A DNA stretch of 64,000 nucleotides, from NCBI RefSeq assembly GCF_032452875.1, contig NW_026893634.1, forward strand, positions 310,001-374,000, written 5' to 3'. The notes beneath the pieces were generated by a model that was not told the DNA's origin, ran no database searches, and worked only from the letters and a program-made list of their open reading frames with translations. A program made the translations under genes and the position numbers. Of this stretch, positions 49,168 through 62,355 are shown piece after piece (position 1 is the first letter of the stretch; the number at the start of each line of letters is the position of its first letter). Source of the stretch: Bos javanicus (lineage: Eukaryota; Chordata; Mammalia; Artiodactyla; Bovidae).

Positions 49168-51557
49168 CACATGATCAGTGTATGATACCAAACATGATCA
49201 GCATGATCAGTCACATGATCAGTGCATGATAAGCCACGTGATCAGTGCATGATCAATCATGTGATCAGTGCATGATCAGTCATGTGATCAGTGCATGGTA
49301 GCTGCGTGATCAGTGCATGATCAGCCACGTGATCAGTGCATGATCAGTCACGTGATCAGTGCATGATCAGTCACGTGATCAGTGCATGATCAGTCACGTG
49401 ATCAGTGCATGATCAGTCACGTGATCAGTGCATGATCAGTCACGTGATCAGTGCATGATAGCTACGTGATCATTGCATGATCAGCCACGTGATCAGTGCA
49501 TGATAGCCACGTGATCAGTGCATGATAGCCACGTGATCAGTGCATGATCAGTCACGTGATACGTGTGTGATCAGCCACGTGATCAGTGCATGATATCCAC
49601 GTGATCAGTGCATGATAGCCACGTGATCAGTGCATGATCAGTCACGTGATCAGTGCATGATCAGTCACGTGATCGTGTGTGATCAGCCACGTGATCAGTG
49701 CATGATCAGCCACGTGATCAGTGCATGATCAATTACGTGATCAGTGCATGATCAGTCACGTGATCAGTACATGGTAGCTACGTGATCAGTGCATGATCAG
49801 CCACGTGATCAGTGCATGATAGCCACGTGATCAGTGCATGATCAGCCACGTGATCAGTGCATGATCAGCCACGTGATCAGTGCATGATCAGTCACGTGAT
49901 CATGTGTGATCAGCCACGTGATCAGTGCATGATGAGCCACGTGATCAGTGCATGATCAATTACGTGATCAGTGCATGATCAGTCACGTGACAGTACATGG
50001 TTGCTACGTGATCAGTGCATGATCAGCCACGTGATCAGTGCATGATAGCCACGTGATCAGTGCATGATCAGTCACGTGATCAGTGCATGATCAGTCACGT
50101 GATCAGTGCATGATCAGCCACGTGATCAGTGCATGATCAGTCACGTGATCAGTATATGGTAGCTACGTGATCATTGCATGACAGCCACGTGATCAGTGCA
50201 TGATAGCCACGTGATCAGTGCATGATCAGTTACGTGATCAGTGTATGATCAGCCACGTGATCAGTGCATGAGTGCCACGTGATCAGTGCATGATATGTCA
50301 CGTGACAGTGTGTGATCAGCCACGTGATCAGTGCATGATCAGCCACGTGATCAGTGCATGATAGCCACGTGATCAGTGCATGATCAGTTACGTGATCAGT
50401 GCATGATCAGTCACGTGATCAGTGCATGGTAGCTACGTGATCAGTGCATGATCAGCCACGTGATCAGTGCATGATAGCCACGTGATCAGTGCATGATCAG
50501 TCACATGATCAGTGTATGATCATCCACGTGATCAGTGCATGATCAGTCACTGATCAGTGCATGATATAGACGTGATCAGTGCATGATCAGTCACGTGATC
50601 AGTGCATGATCAGCCACGTGATCAGTGCATGATAGCCACGTGATCAGTGCATGATAGCCAGTGATCAGTGCATGATCAGTCACGTGATCAGTGCATGATC
50701 AGCCACGTGATCAGTGCATGATAGCCACGTGATCAGTGCATGATCAGTCACGTGATCAGTGCATGATCAGTCACGTGATCAGTGCATGATCAGCCACGTG
50801 ATCAGTGCATGATCAGCCACGTGATCAGTGCATGATCAGTCACGTGATCAGTGCATGATCAGTCACGTGATCAGTGCATGATCAGTCACGTGATCAGTGC
50901 ATGATCAGCCACGTGATCAGTGCATGATAGCCACGTGATCAGTGCATGATCAGTCACGTGATCAGTGCATGATCAGTCACGTGATCAGTGCATGATCAGC
51001 CACGTGATCAGTGCATGATCAGCCACGTGATCAGTGCATGATCAGCCACGTGATCAGTGCATGATCAGCCACGTGATCAGTGCATGATCAGTCACGTGAT
51101 CAGTACATGATCAGTCACGTGAACAGTGCATGATCATTTACGTGATCTGTGCATGATCAGTCACGTGACCAGTATATGGTAGCTACGTGATCATTCCATG
51201 ACGAGCCACGTGAGCAGTGCATGATAGCCACGTGATGTGTGCATGATGAGTTACGTGAGCAGAGTATGATCAGCCACGTGATCAGTGCATGAGTGCCACG
51301 TGATCAGTGCATGATATGTCACGTGACAGGTGTGTGATCAGCCACGTGACAGTGCATGTTCAGCCACGTGATCAGTGCATGATCAGTTACGTGAGCAGTG
51401 TATGATCAGCCACGTGATCAGTGCATGGTCAGACACGTGAACAGTGTATGATCAGCCACGTGATCAGTGCATGATATCCAAGTGATCAGTGCATGATCAA
51501 TCACGTGATCAGTGTATGATCAGCCACGTGAACAGTGCATGCTCAGTCACGTGATCT
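49168..51557. repeat. 23-bp array, copied segment 2
   Basis: 2.4 kb, colinear with 35.9-38.3 kb. The CAGTCACTGATC variant lies near 50542. No gene. Confidence 0.8.
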
Positions 51558-51798
51558 GGGCCTGCTGAGCTGCGTGATTACTGTCTGCTCATCTGCTTGA
51601 CAATTGCCAGCTGAGCTGCACGATTCCTGCCTGTCATCTGCTTGACAATTGCCAGCTGTGCTGCGTAATTCCTGCCTGCTCAGCTGCTTGATTATTGCCA
51701 GCTGAGCAGCATGATTCCTCACACCTGAGTTCCATGATTATTGCCTGCTGACTGTTTGATTCGTGCCTACTCAGCTCTTTGTTTATTGCCTCCAGAGG
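51558..51798. repeat. PvuII-type block, type A
   Basis: 241 bp; ends CTCCAGAGG, then TAGCAAACATG. Counterpart of 38257. Confidence 0.85.
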
Positions 51799-53209
51799 CA
51801 CATGATCAGTGTATGATAGCAAACATGATCAGCGCATGATCAGTCACATGATCAGCGCCATTAAGTCACGTGATCACTACATGATAGTCATGTGATCAGT
51901 CCATGCTCAGTCACGGTATCAGTGCATGATCAGCCACGTGATCAGTGCATGATCTGTCACATGATTAGTGTATGATCATCCACGTGATCAGTGCATGATC
52001 AGTCACGTGATCAGTGCATGATAGCCACGTGATCAGTGCATGATCAGTCACCTGATGGGTGTATGATCATTCACGTGACCTGTACATGGTAGCTACATGA
52101 TCATTGCATGATCAGCCACGTGAGTAGTGCATGATAGCCACGTGATCAGTGCATGATCAGTCACGTGATCAGTGCATGATCAGTCATGTGACCAGTACAT
52201 GGTAGCTGCATGATCATGCATGATCAGCCACGTGAGCAGTGCATGATAGCCACGTGATCAGTGCATGATCAGTCACGTGATCAGTGCATGATCAGTCATG
52301 TGATCAGTGCATGATCAGGCACGTGATCAGTGCATGATCAGCCACGTGATCAGTGCATGATAGCCACGTGATCAGTGCATGATCAGTCACGTGATCAGTG
52401 CATGATCAGTCACGTGATCAGTGCATGATAGCCACGTGATCAGTGCATGATCAGCCACGTGATCAGTGCATGATAGCCACGTGATCAGTGCATGATCAGT
52501 CACGTGATCAGTGCATGATCAGTCACGTGATCAGTGCATGATCAGCCACGTGATCAGTGCATGATAGCCACGTGATCAGTGCATGATCAGTCACGTGATC
52601 AGTGCATGATCAGTCACGTGATCAGTGCATGATAGCCACGTGATCAGTGCATGATCAGCCACGTGATCAGTGCATGATCAGCCACGTGATCAGTGCATGA
52701 TCAGCCACGTGATCAGTGCATGATAGCCACGTGATCAGTGCATGATCAGTCACGTGATCAGTGCATGATCAGTCACGTGATCAGTGCATGATAGCCACGT
52801 GATCAGTGCATGATAGCCACGTGATCAGTGCATGATCAGTCACGTGATCAGTGCATGATCAGTCACGTGATCAGTGCATGATCAGCCACGTGATCAGTGC
52901 ATGATCAGTCATGTGATCAGTGCATGATAGCCCGTGATCAGTGCATGATCAGTCCCGTGATCAGTGCATGATCAGCCACGTGATCAGTGCATGATAGCCA
53001 CGTGATCAGTGCATGATCAGTCACGTGATCAGTGCATGATCAGCCACGTGATCAGTGCATGATAGCCACGTGATCAGTGCATATATTACGTGACAGTGCA
53101 TGATCAGCCACGTGATCAGTGCATGATAGCCACGTGATCAGTGCATGATCAGTCACGTGATCAGTGTATGATCAGCCACGTGAACAGTGCATGCTCAGTC
53201 ACGTGATCA
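51799..53209. repeat. 23-bp array, copied segment 2
   Basis: 1.4 kb, exactly the length of 38498-39908 and with the same GATAGCCCGTG and ATATTACGTGACAGTG markers. No gene. Confidence 0.8.
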
Positions 53210-53446
53210 GGGCCTGCTGAGCTGCGTGATTACTGTCTGCTCATCTGCTTGACAATTGCCAGCTGAGCTGCACGATTCCTGCCTGTCATCTGCTTGACAA
53301 TTGCCAGCTGTGCTGCGTAATTCCTGCCTGCTCAGCTGCTTGATTATTGCCAGCTGAGCAGCATGATTTCTCACAGCTGAGTTCCATGATTATTGCCTGC
53401 TGACTGTTTCCTGCCTACTCAGCTCTTTGTTCATTGCCTCCAGAGG
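53210..53446. repeat. PvuII-type block, type B
   Basis: 237 bp with the CTGACTGTTTCCTGCC variant of block 39909, but ATTATTGCC where that block has ATTATAGCC. Ends CCAGAGG; then TACCAAACATG. Confidence 0.85.
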
Positions 53447-56240
53447 CACATGATCAGTGTATGATACCAAACATGATCAGCACATGATCAGTCACATGAT
53501 CAGTGCATGATAAGCCACGTGATCAGTGCATGATCAGTCATGTGATCAGTGCATGATCAGTCACGTGATCAGTGCATGTAGCTGCGTGATCAGTGCATGA
53601 TCAGCCACGTGATCAGTGCATGATAGCCACGTGATCAGTGCATGATCAGTCACGTGATCAGTGCATGATAGTACGTGATCAGTGCATGATCAGCCACGTG
53701 ATCAGTGCATGATAGCCACGTGATCAGTGCATGATAGCCACGTGATCAGTGCATGATCAGTCACGTGATCAGTGCATGATCAGTCACGTGATCAGTGCAT
53801 GATCAGTCACGTGATCAGTGCATGATCAGTCACGTGACCAGTACATGGTAGCCACGTGATCATTGCATGATCAGCCACGTGATCAGTGCATGATAGCCAC
53901 GTGATCAGTGCATGATCAGTCACGTGATCAGTGCATGATCAGCCACGTGATCAGTGCATGATAGTCACGTGATCAGTGCATGATCAGCCACGTGATCAGT
54001 GCATGATCAGCCACGTGATCAGTGCATGATAGCCACGTGATCAGTGCATGATCAGTCACGTGATCAGTGCATGATCAGCCACGTGATCAGTGCATGATCA
54101 GCACGTGATCAGTGCATGATCAGCCACGTGATCAGTGCATGATCAGTCACGTGATCAGTGCATGATATCACGTGATCAGTGCATGATCAGTCACGTGATC
54201 AGTGCATGATAGCCACGTGATCAGTGCATGATCAGTCACGTGATCAGTGCATGATCAGTCACGTGACCATACATGGTAGCTACGTGATCATTGCATGATC
54301 AGCCACGTGATCAGTGCATGATAGCCACGTGATCAGTGCATGATCAGTCACGTGATCAGTGCATGATCAGTCACGTGACCAGTGCATGGTAGCTGCGTGA
54401 TCATGCATGATCAGCCACGTGATCAGTGCATGATAGCCACGTGATCAGTGCATGATCAGTCACGTGATCAGTGCATGATCAGTCACGTGATCAGTGCATG
54501 ATCAGCCACGTGATCAGTGCATGATCAGCACGTGATCAGTGCATGATCAGCCACGTGATCAGTGCATGATAGCCACGTGATCAGTGCATGATCAGTCACG
54601 TGATCAGTGCATGATCAGTCACGTGATCAGTGCATGATCAGCCACGTGATCAGTGCATGATAGCCACGTGATCAGTGCATGATCAGTCACGTGATCAGTG
54701 CATGATCAGTCACGTGATCAGTGCATGATCAGCCACGTGATCAGTGCATGATCAGCCACGTGATCAGTGCATGATCAGTCACGTGATCAGTGCATGATCA
54801 GTCACGTGATCAGTGCATGATAGCCACGTGATCAGTGCATGATCAGCCACGTGATCAGTGCATGATCAGTCACGTGATCAGTGCATGATCAGTCACGTGA
54901 TCAGTGTGTGATCAGCCACGTGATCAGTGCATGATAGCCACGTGATCAGTGCATGATAGCCACGTGATCAGTGCATGATCAGTCACGTGATCAGTGCATG
55001 ATCAGCCACGTGATCAGTGCATGATAGCCACGTGATCAGTGCATGATCAGTCACGTGATCAGTGCATGATCAGCCACGTGATCAGTGCATGATCAGCCAC
55101 GTGATCAGTGCATGATCAGCCACGTGATCAGTGCATGATCAGTCACGTGATCAGTGCATGATCAGTCATGTGACCAGTGCATGATACCTGCGTGATCATG
55201 CATGATCAGCCACGTGATCAGTGCATGATAGCCACGTGATCAGTGCATGATCAGTCACGTGATCAGTGCATGATCAGTCACGTGATCAGTGCATGATCAG
55301 TCACGTGATCAGTGCATGATCATCCACGTGATCAGTGCATGATCAGTCACGTGATCAGTGCATGATATAGACGTGATCAGTGCATGATCAGTCACGTGAT
55401 CAGTGCATGATAGCCACGTGATCAGTGCATGATCAGTCACGTGATCAGTGTATGATCAGTCACGTGACCAGTACATGGTAGCTACGTGATCATTGCATGA
55501 TCAGCCACGTGATCAGTGCATGATAGCCACGTGATCAGTGCATGATCAGTCACGTGATCAGTGCATGATCAGTCACGTGATCAGTACATGGTAGCTGCGT
55601 GATCATGCATGATCAGCCACGTGATCAGTGCATGATAGCCACGTGATCAGTGCATGATCAGTCACGTGATCAGTGCATGATCAGTCACGTGATCAGTGCA
55701 TGATCAGCCACGTGATCAGTGCATGATCAGCCACGTGATCAGTGCATGATCAGCCACGTGATCAGTGCATGATAGCCACGTGATCAGTGCATGATCAGTC
55801 ACGTGATCAGTGCATGATCAGTCACGTGATCAGTGCATGATCAGCCACGTGATCAGTGCATGATCAGCCACGTGATCAGTGCATGATCAGTTACGTGATC
55901 AGTGCATGATCAGCCACGTGATCAGTGCATGATAGCCACGTGATCAGTGCATGATCAGCCACGTGATCAGTGCATGATCAGTCACGTGATCAGTGCATGA
56001 TCAGTCACGTGATCAGTGCATGATCAGCCACGTGATCAGTGCATGTGAGTCATGTATCAGTGCATGATAGCACGTGATCAGTGCATGATCAGTCCCGTGA
56101 TCAGTGCATGATCAGCCACGTGATCAGTGCATGATCAGCCACGTGATCAGTGCATGATCAGTCACGTGATCAGTGCATGATCATCACGTGATCAGTGTAT
56201 GATCAGCCACGTGAACAGTGCATGCTCAGTCACGTGATCA
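53447..56240. repeat. 23-bp array, near-consensus
   Basis: 2.8 kb. After the copied ~350 bp the array is very uniform. The CATGATATAGAC marker appears near 55364 with no block before it. The GTGAGTCATGTATC/CAGTCCCGTG cluster is near 56045-56100. No gene. Confidence 0.8.
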
Positions 56241-56477
56241 GGGCCTGCTGAGCTGCGTGATTACTGTCTGCTCATCTGCTTGACAATTGCCAGCTGAGCT
56301 GCACGATTCCTGCCTGTCATCTGCTTGACAATTGCCAGCTGTGCTGCGTAATTCCTGCCTGCTCAGCTGCTTGATTATTGCCAGCTGAGCAGCATGATTT
56401 CTCAGAGCTGAGTTCCATGATTATAGCCTGCTGACTGATTCGTGCCTACTCAGCTCTTTGTTCATTGCCTCCAGAGG
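56241..56477. repeat. PvuII-type block, type B
   Basis: 237 bp, TTCTCAGAGCTGAG and ATTATAGCC; ends CCAGAGG; then TACCAAACATG. Start of the third copy of the duplicated segment. Confidence 0.85.
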
Positions 56478-58189
56478 CACATGATCAGTGTATGATACCA
56501 AACATGATCAGCGCATGATCAGTCACATGATCAGTGCATGATAAGTCACGTGATCAGTGCATGATCAGTCATGTGATCAGTGCATGATCAGTCACGTGAT
56601 CAGTGCATGGTAGCTGCGTGATCAGTGCATGATCAGCCACGTGATCAGTGCATGATCAGTCACGTGATCAGTGCATGATCAGTCACGTGATCAGTGCATG
56701 ATCAGTCACGTGATCAGTGCATGATCAGTCACGTGATCAGTGCATGATCAGTCACGTGATCAGTGCATGATAGCTACGTGATCAGTGCATGATCAGCCAC
56801 GTGATCAGTGCATGATAGCCACGTGATCAGTGCATGATAGCCACGTGATCAGTGCATGATCAGTCACGTGATAGTGTGTGATCAGCCACGTGATCAGTGC
56901 ATGATATCCACGTGATCAGTGCATGATAGCCACGTGATCAGTGCATGATCAGTCCGTGATCAGTGCATGATCAGTCACGTGATCGTGTGTGATCAGCCAC
57001 GTGATCAGTGCATGATCAGCCACGTGATCAGTGCATGATCAATTACGTGATCAGTGCATGATCAGTCACGTGATCAGTGCATGGTAGCTACGTGATCAGT
57101 GCATGATCAGCCACGTGATCAGTGCATGATAGCCACGTGATCAGTGCATGATCAGTCACGTGATCAGTGCATGATCAGTCACGTGATCAGTGCATGATCA
57201 GTCACATGATCAGTGCATGATCAGCCACGTGATCAGTGCATGATCAGTCACTGATCAGTGCATGATATAGACGTGATCAGTGCATGATCAGTCACGTGAT
57301 CAGTGCATGATCAGCCACGTGATCAGTGCATGATAGCCACGTGATCAGTGCATGATAGCCAGTGATCAGTGCATGATCAGTCACGTGATCAGTGCATGAT
57401 CAGCCACGTGATCAGTGCATGATAGCCACGTGATCAGTGCATGATCAGTCACGTGATCAGTGCATGATCAGTCACGTGATCAGTGCATGATCAGCCACGT
57501 GATCAGTGCATGATCAGTCACGTGATCAGTGCATGATCAGCCACGTGATCAGTGCATGATAGCCACGTGATCAGTGCATGATCAGTCACGTGATCAGTGC
57601 ATGATCAGTCACGTGATCAGTGCATGATCAGCCACGTGATCAGTGCATGATCAGCCACGTGATCAGTGCATGATCAGCCACGTGATCAGTGCATGATCAG
57701 CCACGTGATCAGTGCATGATCAGTCACGTGATCAGTGCATGATCAGTCACGTGAACAGTGCATGATCATTTACGTGATCTGTGCATGATCAGTCACGTGA
57801 CCAGTATATGGTAGCTACGTGATCATTCCATGACGAGCCACGTGAGCAGTGCATGATAGCCACGTGATGTGTGCATGATGAGTTACGTGAGCAGAGTATG
57901 ATCAGCCACGTGATCAGTGCATGAGTGCCACGTGATCAGTGCATGATATGTCACGTGACAGGTGTGTGATCAGCCACGTGACAGTGCATGTTCAGCCACG
58001 TGATCAGTGCATGATCAGTTACGTGAGCAGTGTATGATCAGCCACGTGATCAGTGCATGGTCAGACACGTGAACAGTGTATGATCAGCCACGTGATCAGT
58101 GCATGATATCCAAGTGATCAGTGCATGATCAATCACGTGATCAGTGTATGATCAGCCACGTGAACAGTGCATGCTCAGTCACGTGATCT
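56478..58189. repeat. 23-bp array, copied segment 3 with deletion
   Basis: 1.7 kb. It shares CAGTCCGTGATC with 36341 (offset 20609) but CAGTCACTGATC with 37242 at offset about 20002, so roughly 0.6 kb is missing between the two markers. No gene. Confidence 0.8.
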
Positions 58190-58430
58190 GGGCCTGCTGA
58201 GCTGCGTGATTACTGTCTGCTCATCTGCTTGACAATTGCCAGCTGAGCTGCACGATTCCTGCCTGTCATCTGCTTGACAATTGCCAGCTGTGCTGCGTAA
58301 TTCCTGCCTGCTCAGCTGCTTGATTATTGCCAGCTGAGCAGCATGATTCCTCACACCTGAGTTCCATGATTATTGCCTGCTGACTGTTTGATTCGTGCCT
58401 ACTCAGCTCTTTGTTTATTGCCTCCAGAGG
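58190..58430. repeat. PvuII-type block, type A
   Basis: 241 bp; ends CTCCAGAGG, then TAGCAAACATG. Counterpart of 38257 and 51558. Confidence 0.85.
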
Positions 58431-59485
58431 CACATGATCAGTGTATGATAGCAAACATGATCAGCGCATGATCAGTCACATGATCAGCGCCATTAAGTCA
58501 CGTGATCACTACATGATAGTCATGTGATCAGTCCATGCTCAGTCACGGTATCAGTGCATGATCAGCCACGTGATCAGTGCATGATCTGTCACATGATTAG
58601 TGTATGATCATCCACGTGATCAGTGCATGATCAGTCACGTGATCAGTGCATGATAGCCACGTGATCAGTGCATGATCAGTCACCTGATGGGTGTATGATC
58701 ATTCACGTGACCAGTACATGGTAGCTACATGATCATTGCATGATCAGCCACGTGATCAGTGCATGATAGCCACGTGATCAGTGCATGATCAGTCACGTGA
58801 TCAGTGCATGATCAGTCATGTGATAGTGCATGATCAGGCACGTGATCAGTGCATGATCAGCCACGTGATCAGTGCATGATAGCCACGTGATCAGTGCATG
58901 ATCAGTCACGTGATCAGTGCATGATCAGTCACGTGATCAGTGCATGATAGCTGCGTGATCATGCATGATCAGCCACGTGATCAGTGCATGATAGCCACGT
59001 GATCAGTGCATGATCAGTCACGTGATCAGTGCATGATCAGTCACGTGATCAGTGCATGATCAGCCACGTGATCAGTGCATGATAGCCACGTGATCAGTGC
59101 ATGATCAGTCACGTGATCAGTGCATGATCAGTCACGTGATCAGTGCATGATCAGCCACGTGATCAGTGCATGATCAGCCACGTGATCAGTGCATGATCAG
59201 CCACGTGATCAGTGCATGATCAGCCACGTGATCAGTGCATGATAGCCACGTGATCAGTGCATGATCAGTCACGTGATCAGTGCATGATCAGCCACGTGAT
59301 CAGTGCATGATAGCCACGTGATCAGTGCATGATCAGCCACGTGATCAGTGCATGATCAGCCACGTGATCAGTGCATGATCAGCCACGTGATCAGTGCATG
59401 ATCAGCCACGTGATCAGTGCATGATCAGCCACGTGATCAGTGTATGATCAGCCACGTGAACAGTGCATGCTCAGTCACGTGATCT
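58431..59485. repeat. 23-bp array
   Basis: 1.05 kb. The left part follows the copied segment; the right ~300 bp are near-consensus monomers, many of the AGC form. No gene. Confidence 0.8.
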
Positions 59486-59725
59486 GGGCCTGCTGAGCTG
59501 CGTGATTACTGTCTGCTCATCTGCTTGACAATTGCCAGCTGAGCTGCACGATTCCTGCCTGTCATCTGCTTGACAATTGCCAGCTGTGCTGCGTAATTCC
59601 TGCCTGCTCAGCTGCTTGATTATTGCCAGCTGAGCAGCATGATTCCTCACAGTGAGTTCCATGATTATTGCCTGCTGACTGTTTGATTCGTGCCTACTCA
59701 GCTCTTTGTTTATTGCCTCCAGAGG
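59486..59725. repeat. PvuII-type block, type A, with small deletion
   Basis: 240 bp. It reads CACAGTGAGTTCC where other type A blocks read CACAGCTGAG or CACACCTGAG, so one PvuII site is lost. The deletion changes the chance reading frame across the block. Confidence 0.85.
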
Positions 59726-61162
59726 CACATGATCAGTGTATGATAGCAAACATGATCAGCGCATGATCAGTCACATGATCAGCGCCATTAAGTCACGTGA
59801 TCACTACATGATAGTCATGTGATCAGTCCATGCTCAGTCACGGTATCAGTGCATGATCAGCCACGTGATCAGTGCATGATCTGTCACATGATTAGTGCAT
59901 GATCATCCACGTGATCAGTGCATGGGCAGTCATGTGATCAGTGCATGATATAGACGTGATCAGTGCATGATCAGTCACGTGATCAGTGCATGATAGCCAC
60001 GTGATCAGTGCATGATCAGTCACCTGATGGGTGTATGATCATTCACGTGACCTGTACATGGTAGCTACATGATCATTGCATGATCAGCCACGTGAGTAGT
60101 GCATGATAGCCACGTGATCAGTGCATGATCAGTCACGTGATCAGTGCATGATCAGTCATGTGACCAGTACATGGTAGCTGCGTGATCATGCATGATCAGC
60201 CACGTGAGCAGTGCATGATAGCCACGTGATCAGTGCATGATCAGACACGTGATCAGTGCATGATCAGTCACGTGATCAGTGCATGATCAGCCACGTGATC
60301 AGTGCATGATCAGGCACGTGATCAGTGCATGATCAGCCACGTGATCAGTGCATGATAGCCACGTGATCAGTGCATGATCAGTCACGTGATCAGTGCATGA
60401 TCAGTCACGTGATCAGTGCATGATCAGCCACGTGATCAGTGCATGATCAATTACGTGATCAGTGCATGATCAGTCACGTGATCAGTGCATGGTAGCTACG
60501 TGATCATTGCATGATCAGCCACGTGATCAGTGCATGATAGCCACGTGATCAGTGCATGATAGCCACGTGATCAGTGCATGATCAGTCATGTGATCAGTGT
60601 GTGATCAGCCACGTGATCAGTGCATGATCAGCCACGTGATCAGTGCATGATAGCCACGTGATCAGTGCATGATCAGTCACGTGATCATGTGTGATCAGCC
60701 ACGTGATCAGTGCATGATCAGCCACGTGATCAGTGCATGATCAGTTACGTGATCAGTGCATGATCAGTCACGTGATCAGTGCATGGTTGCTACGTGATCA
60801 GTGCATGATCAGCCACGTGAGCAGTGCATGATAGCCACGTGATCAGTGCATGATCAGCCACGTGATCAGTGCATGAGTGCCACGTGATCAGTGCATGATA
60901 TGTCACGTGACAGTGTGTGATCAGCCACGTGATCAGTGCATGATCAGCCACGTGATCAGTGCATGATAGCCACGTGATCAGTGCATGATCAGTTACGTGA
61001 GCAGTGTATGATCAGCCACGTGATCAGTGCATGGTCAGACACGTGATCAGTGTATGATCAGCCACGTGATCAGTGCATGATATCCACGTGATCAGTGCAT
61101 GATCATCACGTGATCAGTGTATGATCAGCCACGTGAACAGTGCATGCTCAGTCACGTGATCA
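59726..61162. repeat. 23-bp array
   Basis: 1.4 kb, colinear with 42948-44384 (ACATGATTAGTGCATG, GTGCATGGGCAG). No gene. Confidence 0.8.
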
Positions 61163-61403
61163 GGGCCTGCTGAGCTGCGTGATTACTGTCTGCTCATCTG
61201 CTTGACAATTGCCAGCTGAGCTGCACGATTCCTGCCTGTCATCTGCTTGACAATTGCCAGCTGTGCTGCGTAATTCCTGCCTGCTCAGCTGCTTGATTAT
61301 TGCCAGCTGAGCAGCATGATTCCTCACACCTGAGTTCCATGATTATTGCCTGCTGACTGTTTGATTCGTGCCTACTCAGCTCTTTGTTTATTGCCTCCAG
61401 AGG
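61163..61403. repeat. PvuII-type block, type A
   Basis: 241 bp; ends CTCCAGAGG, then TAGCAAACATG. Begins a short 952-bp unit. Confidence 0.85.
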
Positions 61404-62114
61404 CACATGATCAGTGTATGATAGCAAACATGATCAGTGCATGATCAGTCACATGATCAGTGCCATTAAGTCACGTGATCACTACATGATAGTCATGTGA
61501 TCAGTCCATGATCAGTCACGGTATCAGTGCATGATCAGCCACGTGATCAGTGCATGATCAGTCACATGATCAGTGCATGATCATCCACGTGATCAGTGCA
61601 TGATCAGTCATGTGATCAGTGCATGATATAGACGTGATCAGTGCATGATCAGTCACGTGATCAGTGCATGATAGCCACGTGATCAGTGCATGATCAGTCA
61701 CGTGATCAGTGCATGATCAGTCACGTGACCAGTACATGGTAGCTACGTGATCATTGCATGATCAGCCACGTGAGCAGTGCATGATAGCCACGTGATCAGT
61801 GCATGATCAGCCACGTGATCAGTGCATGATGCCACGTGATCAGTGCATGATATGTCACGTGACAGTGTGTGATCAGCCACGTGAACAGTGCATGATCAGC
61901 CACGTGATCAGTGCATGATAGCCACGTGATCAGTGCATGATCAGTTACGTGAGCAGTGTATGATCAGCCACGTGATCAGTGCATGGTCAGACACGTGAAC
62001 AGTGTATGATCAGCCACGTGATCAGTGCATGATATCCAAGTGATCAGTGCATGATCATCACGTGATCAGTGTATGATCAGCCACGTGAACAGTGCATGCT
62101 CAGTCACGTGATCA
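61404..62114. repeat. Short 23-bp array (deletion derivative)
   Basis: 711 bp. It has the left follow-on and the right pre-block order of longer units but lacks the middle, so it looks like an internal deletion of a ~1.68-kb unit. No gene. Confidence 0.75.
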
Positions 62115-62355
62115 GGGCCTGCTGAGCTGCGTGATTACTGTCTGCTCATCTGCTTGACAATTGCCAGCTGAGCTGCACGATTCCTGCCTGTCATCTGCTT
62201 GACAATTGCCAGCTGTGCTGCGTAATTCCTGCCTGCTCAGCTGCTTGATTATTGCCAGCTGAGCAGCATGATTCCTCACACCTGAGTTCCATGATTATTG
62301 CCTGCTGACTGTTTGATTCGTGCCTACTCAGCTCTTTGTTTATTGCCTCCAGAGG
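62115..62355. repeat. PvuII-type block, type A, last in window
   Basis: 241 bp; ends CTCCAGAGG, then TAGCAAACATG. Counterpart of block 44385 at +17.73 kb. Confidence 0.85.
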
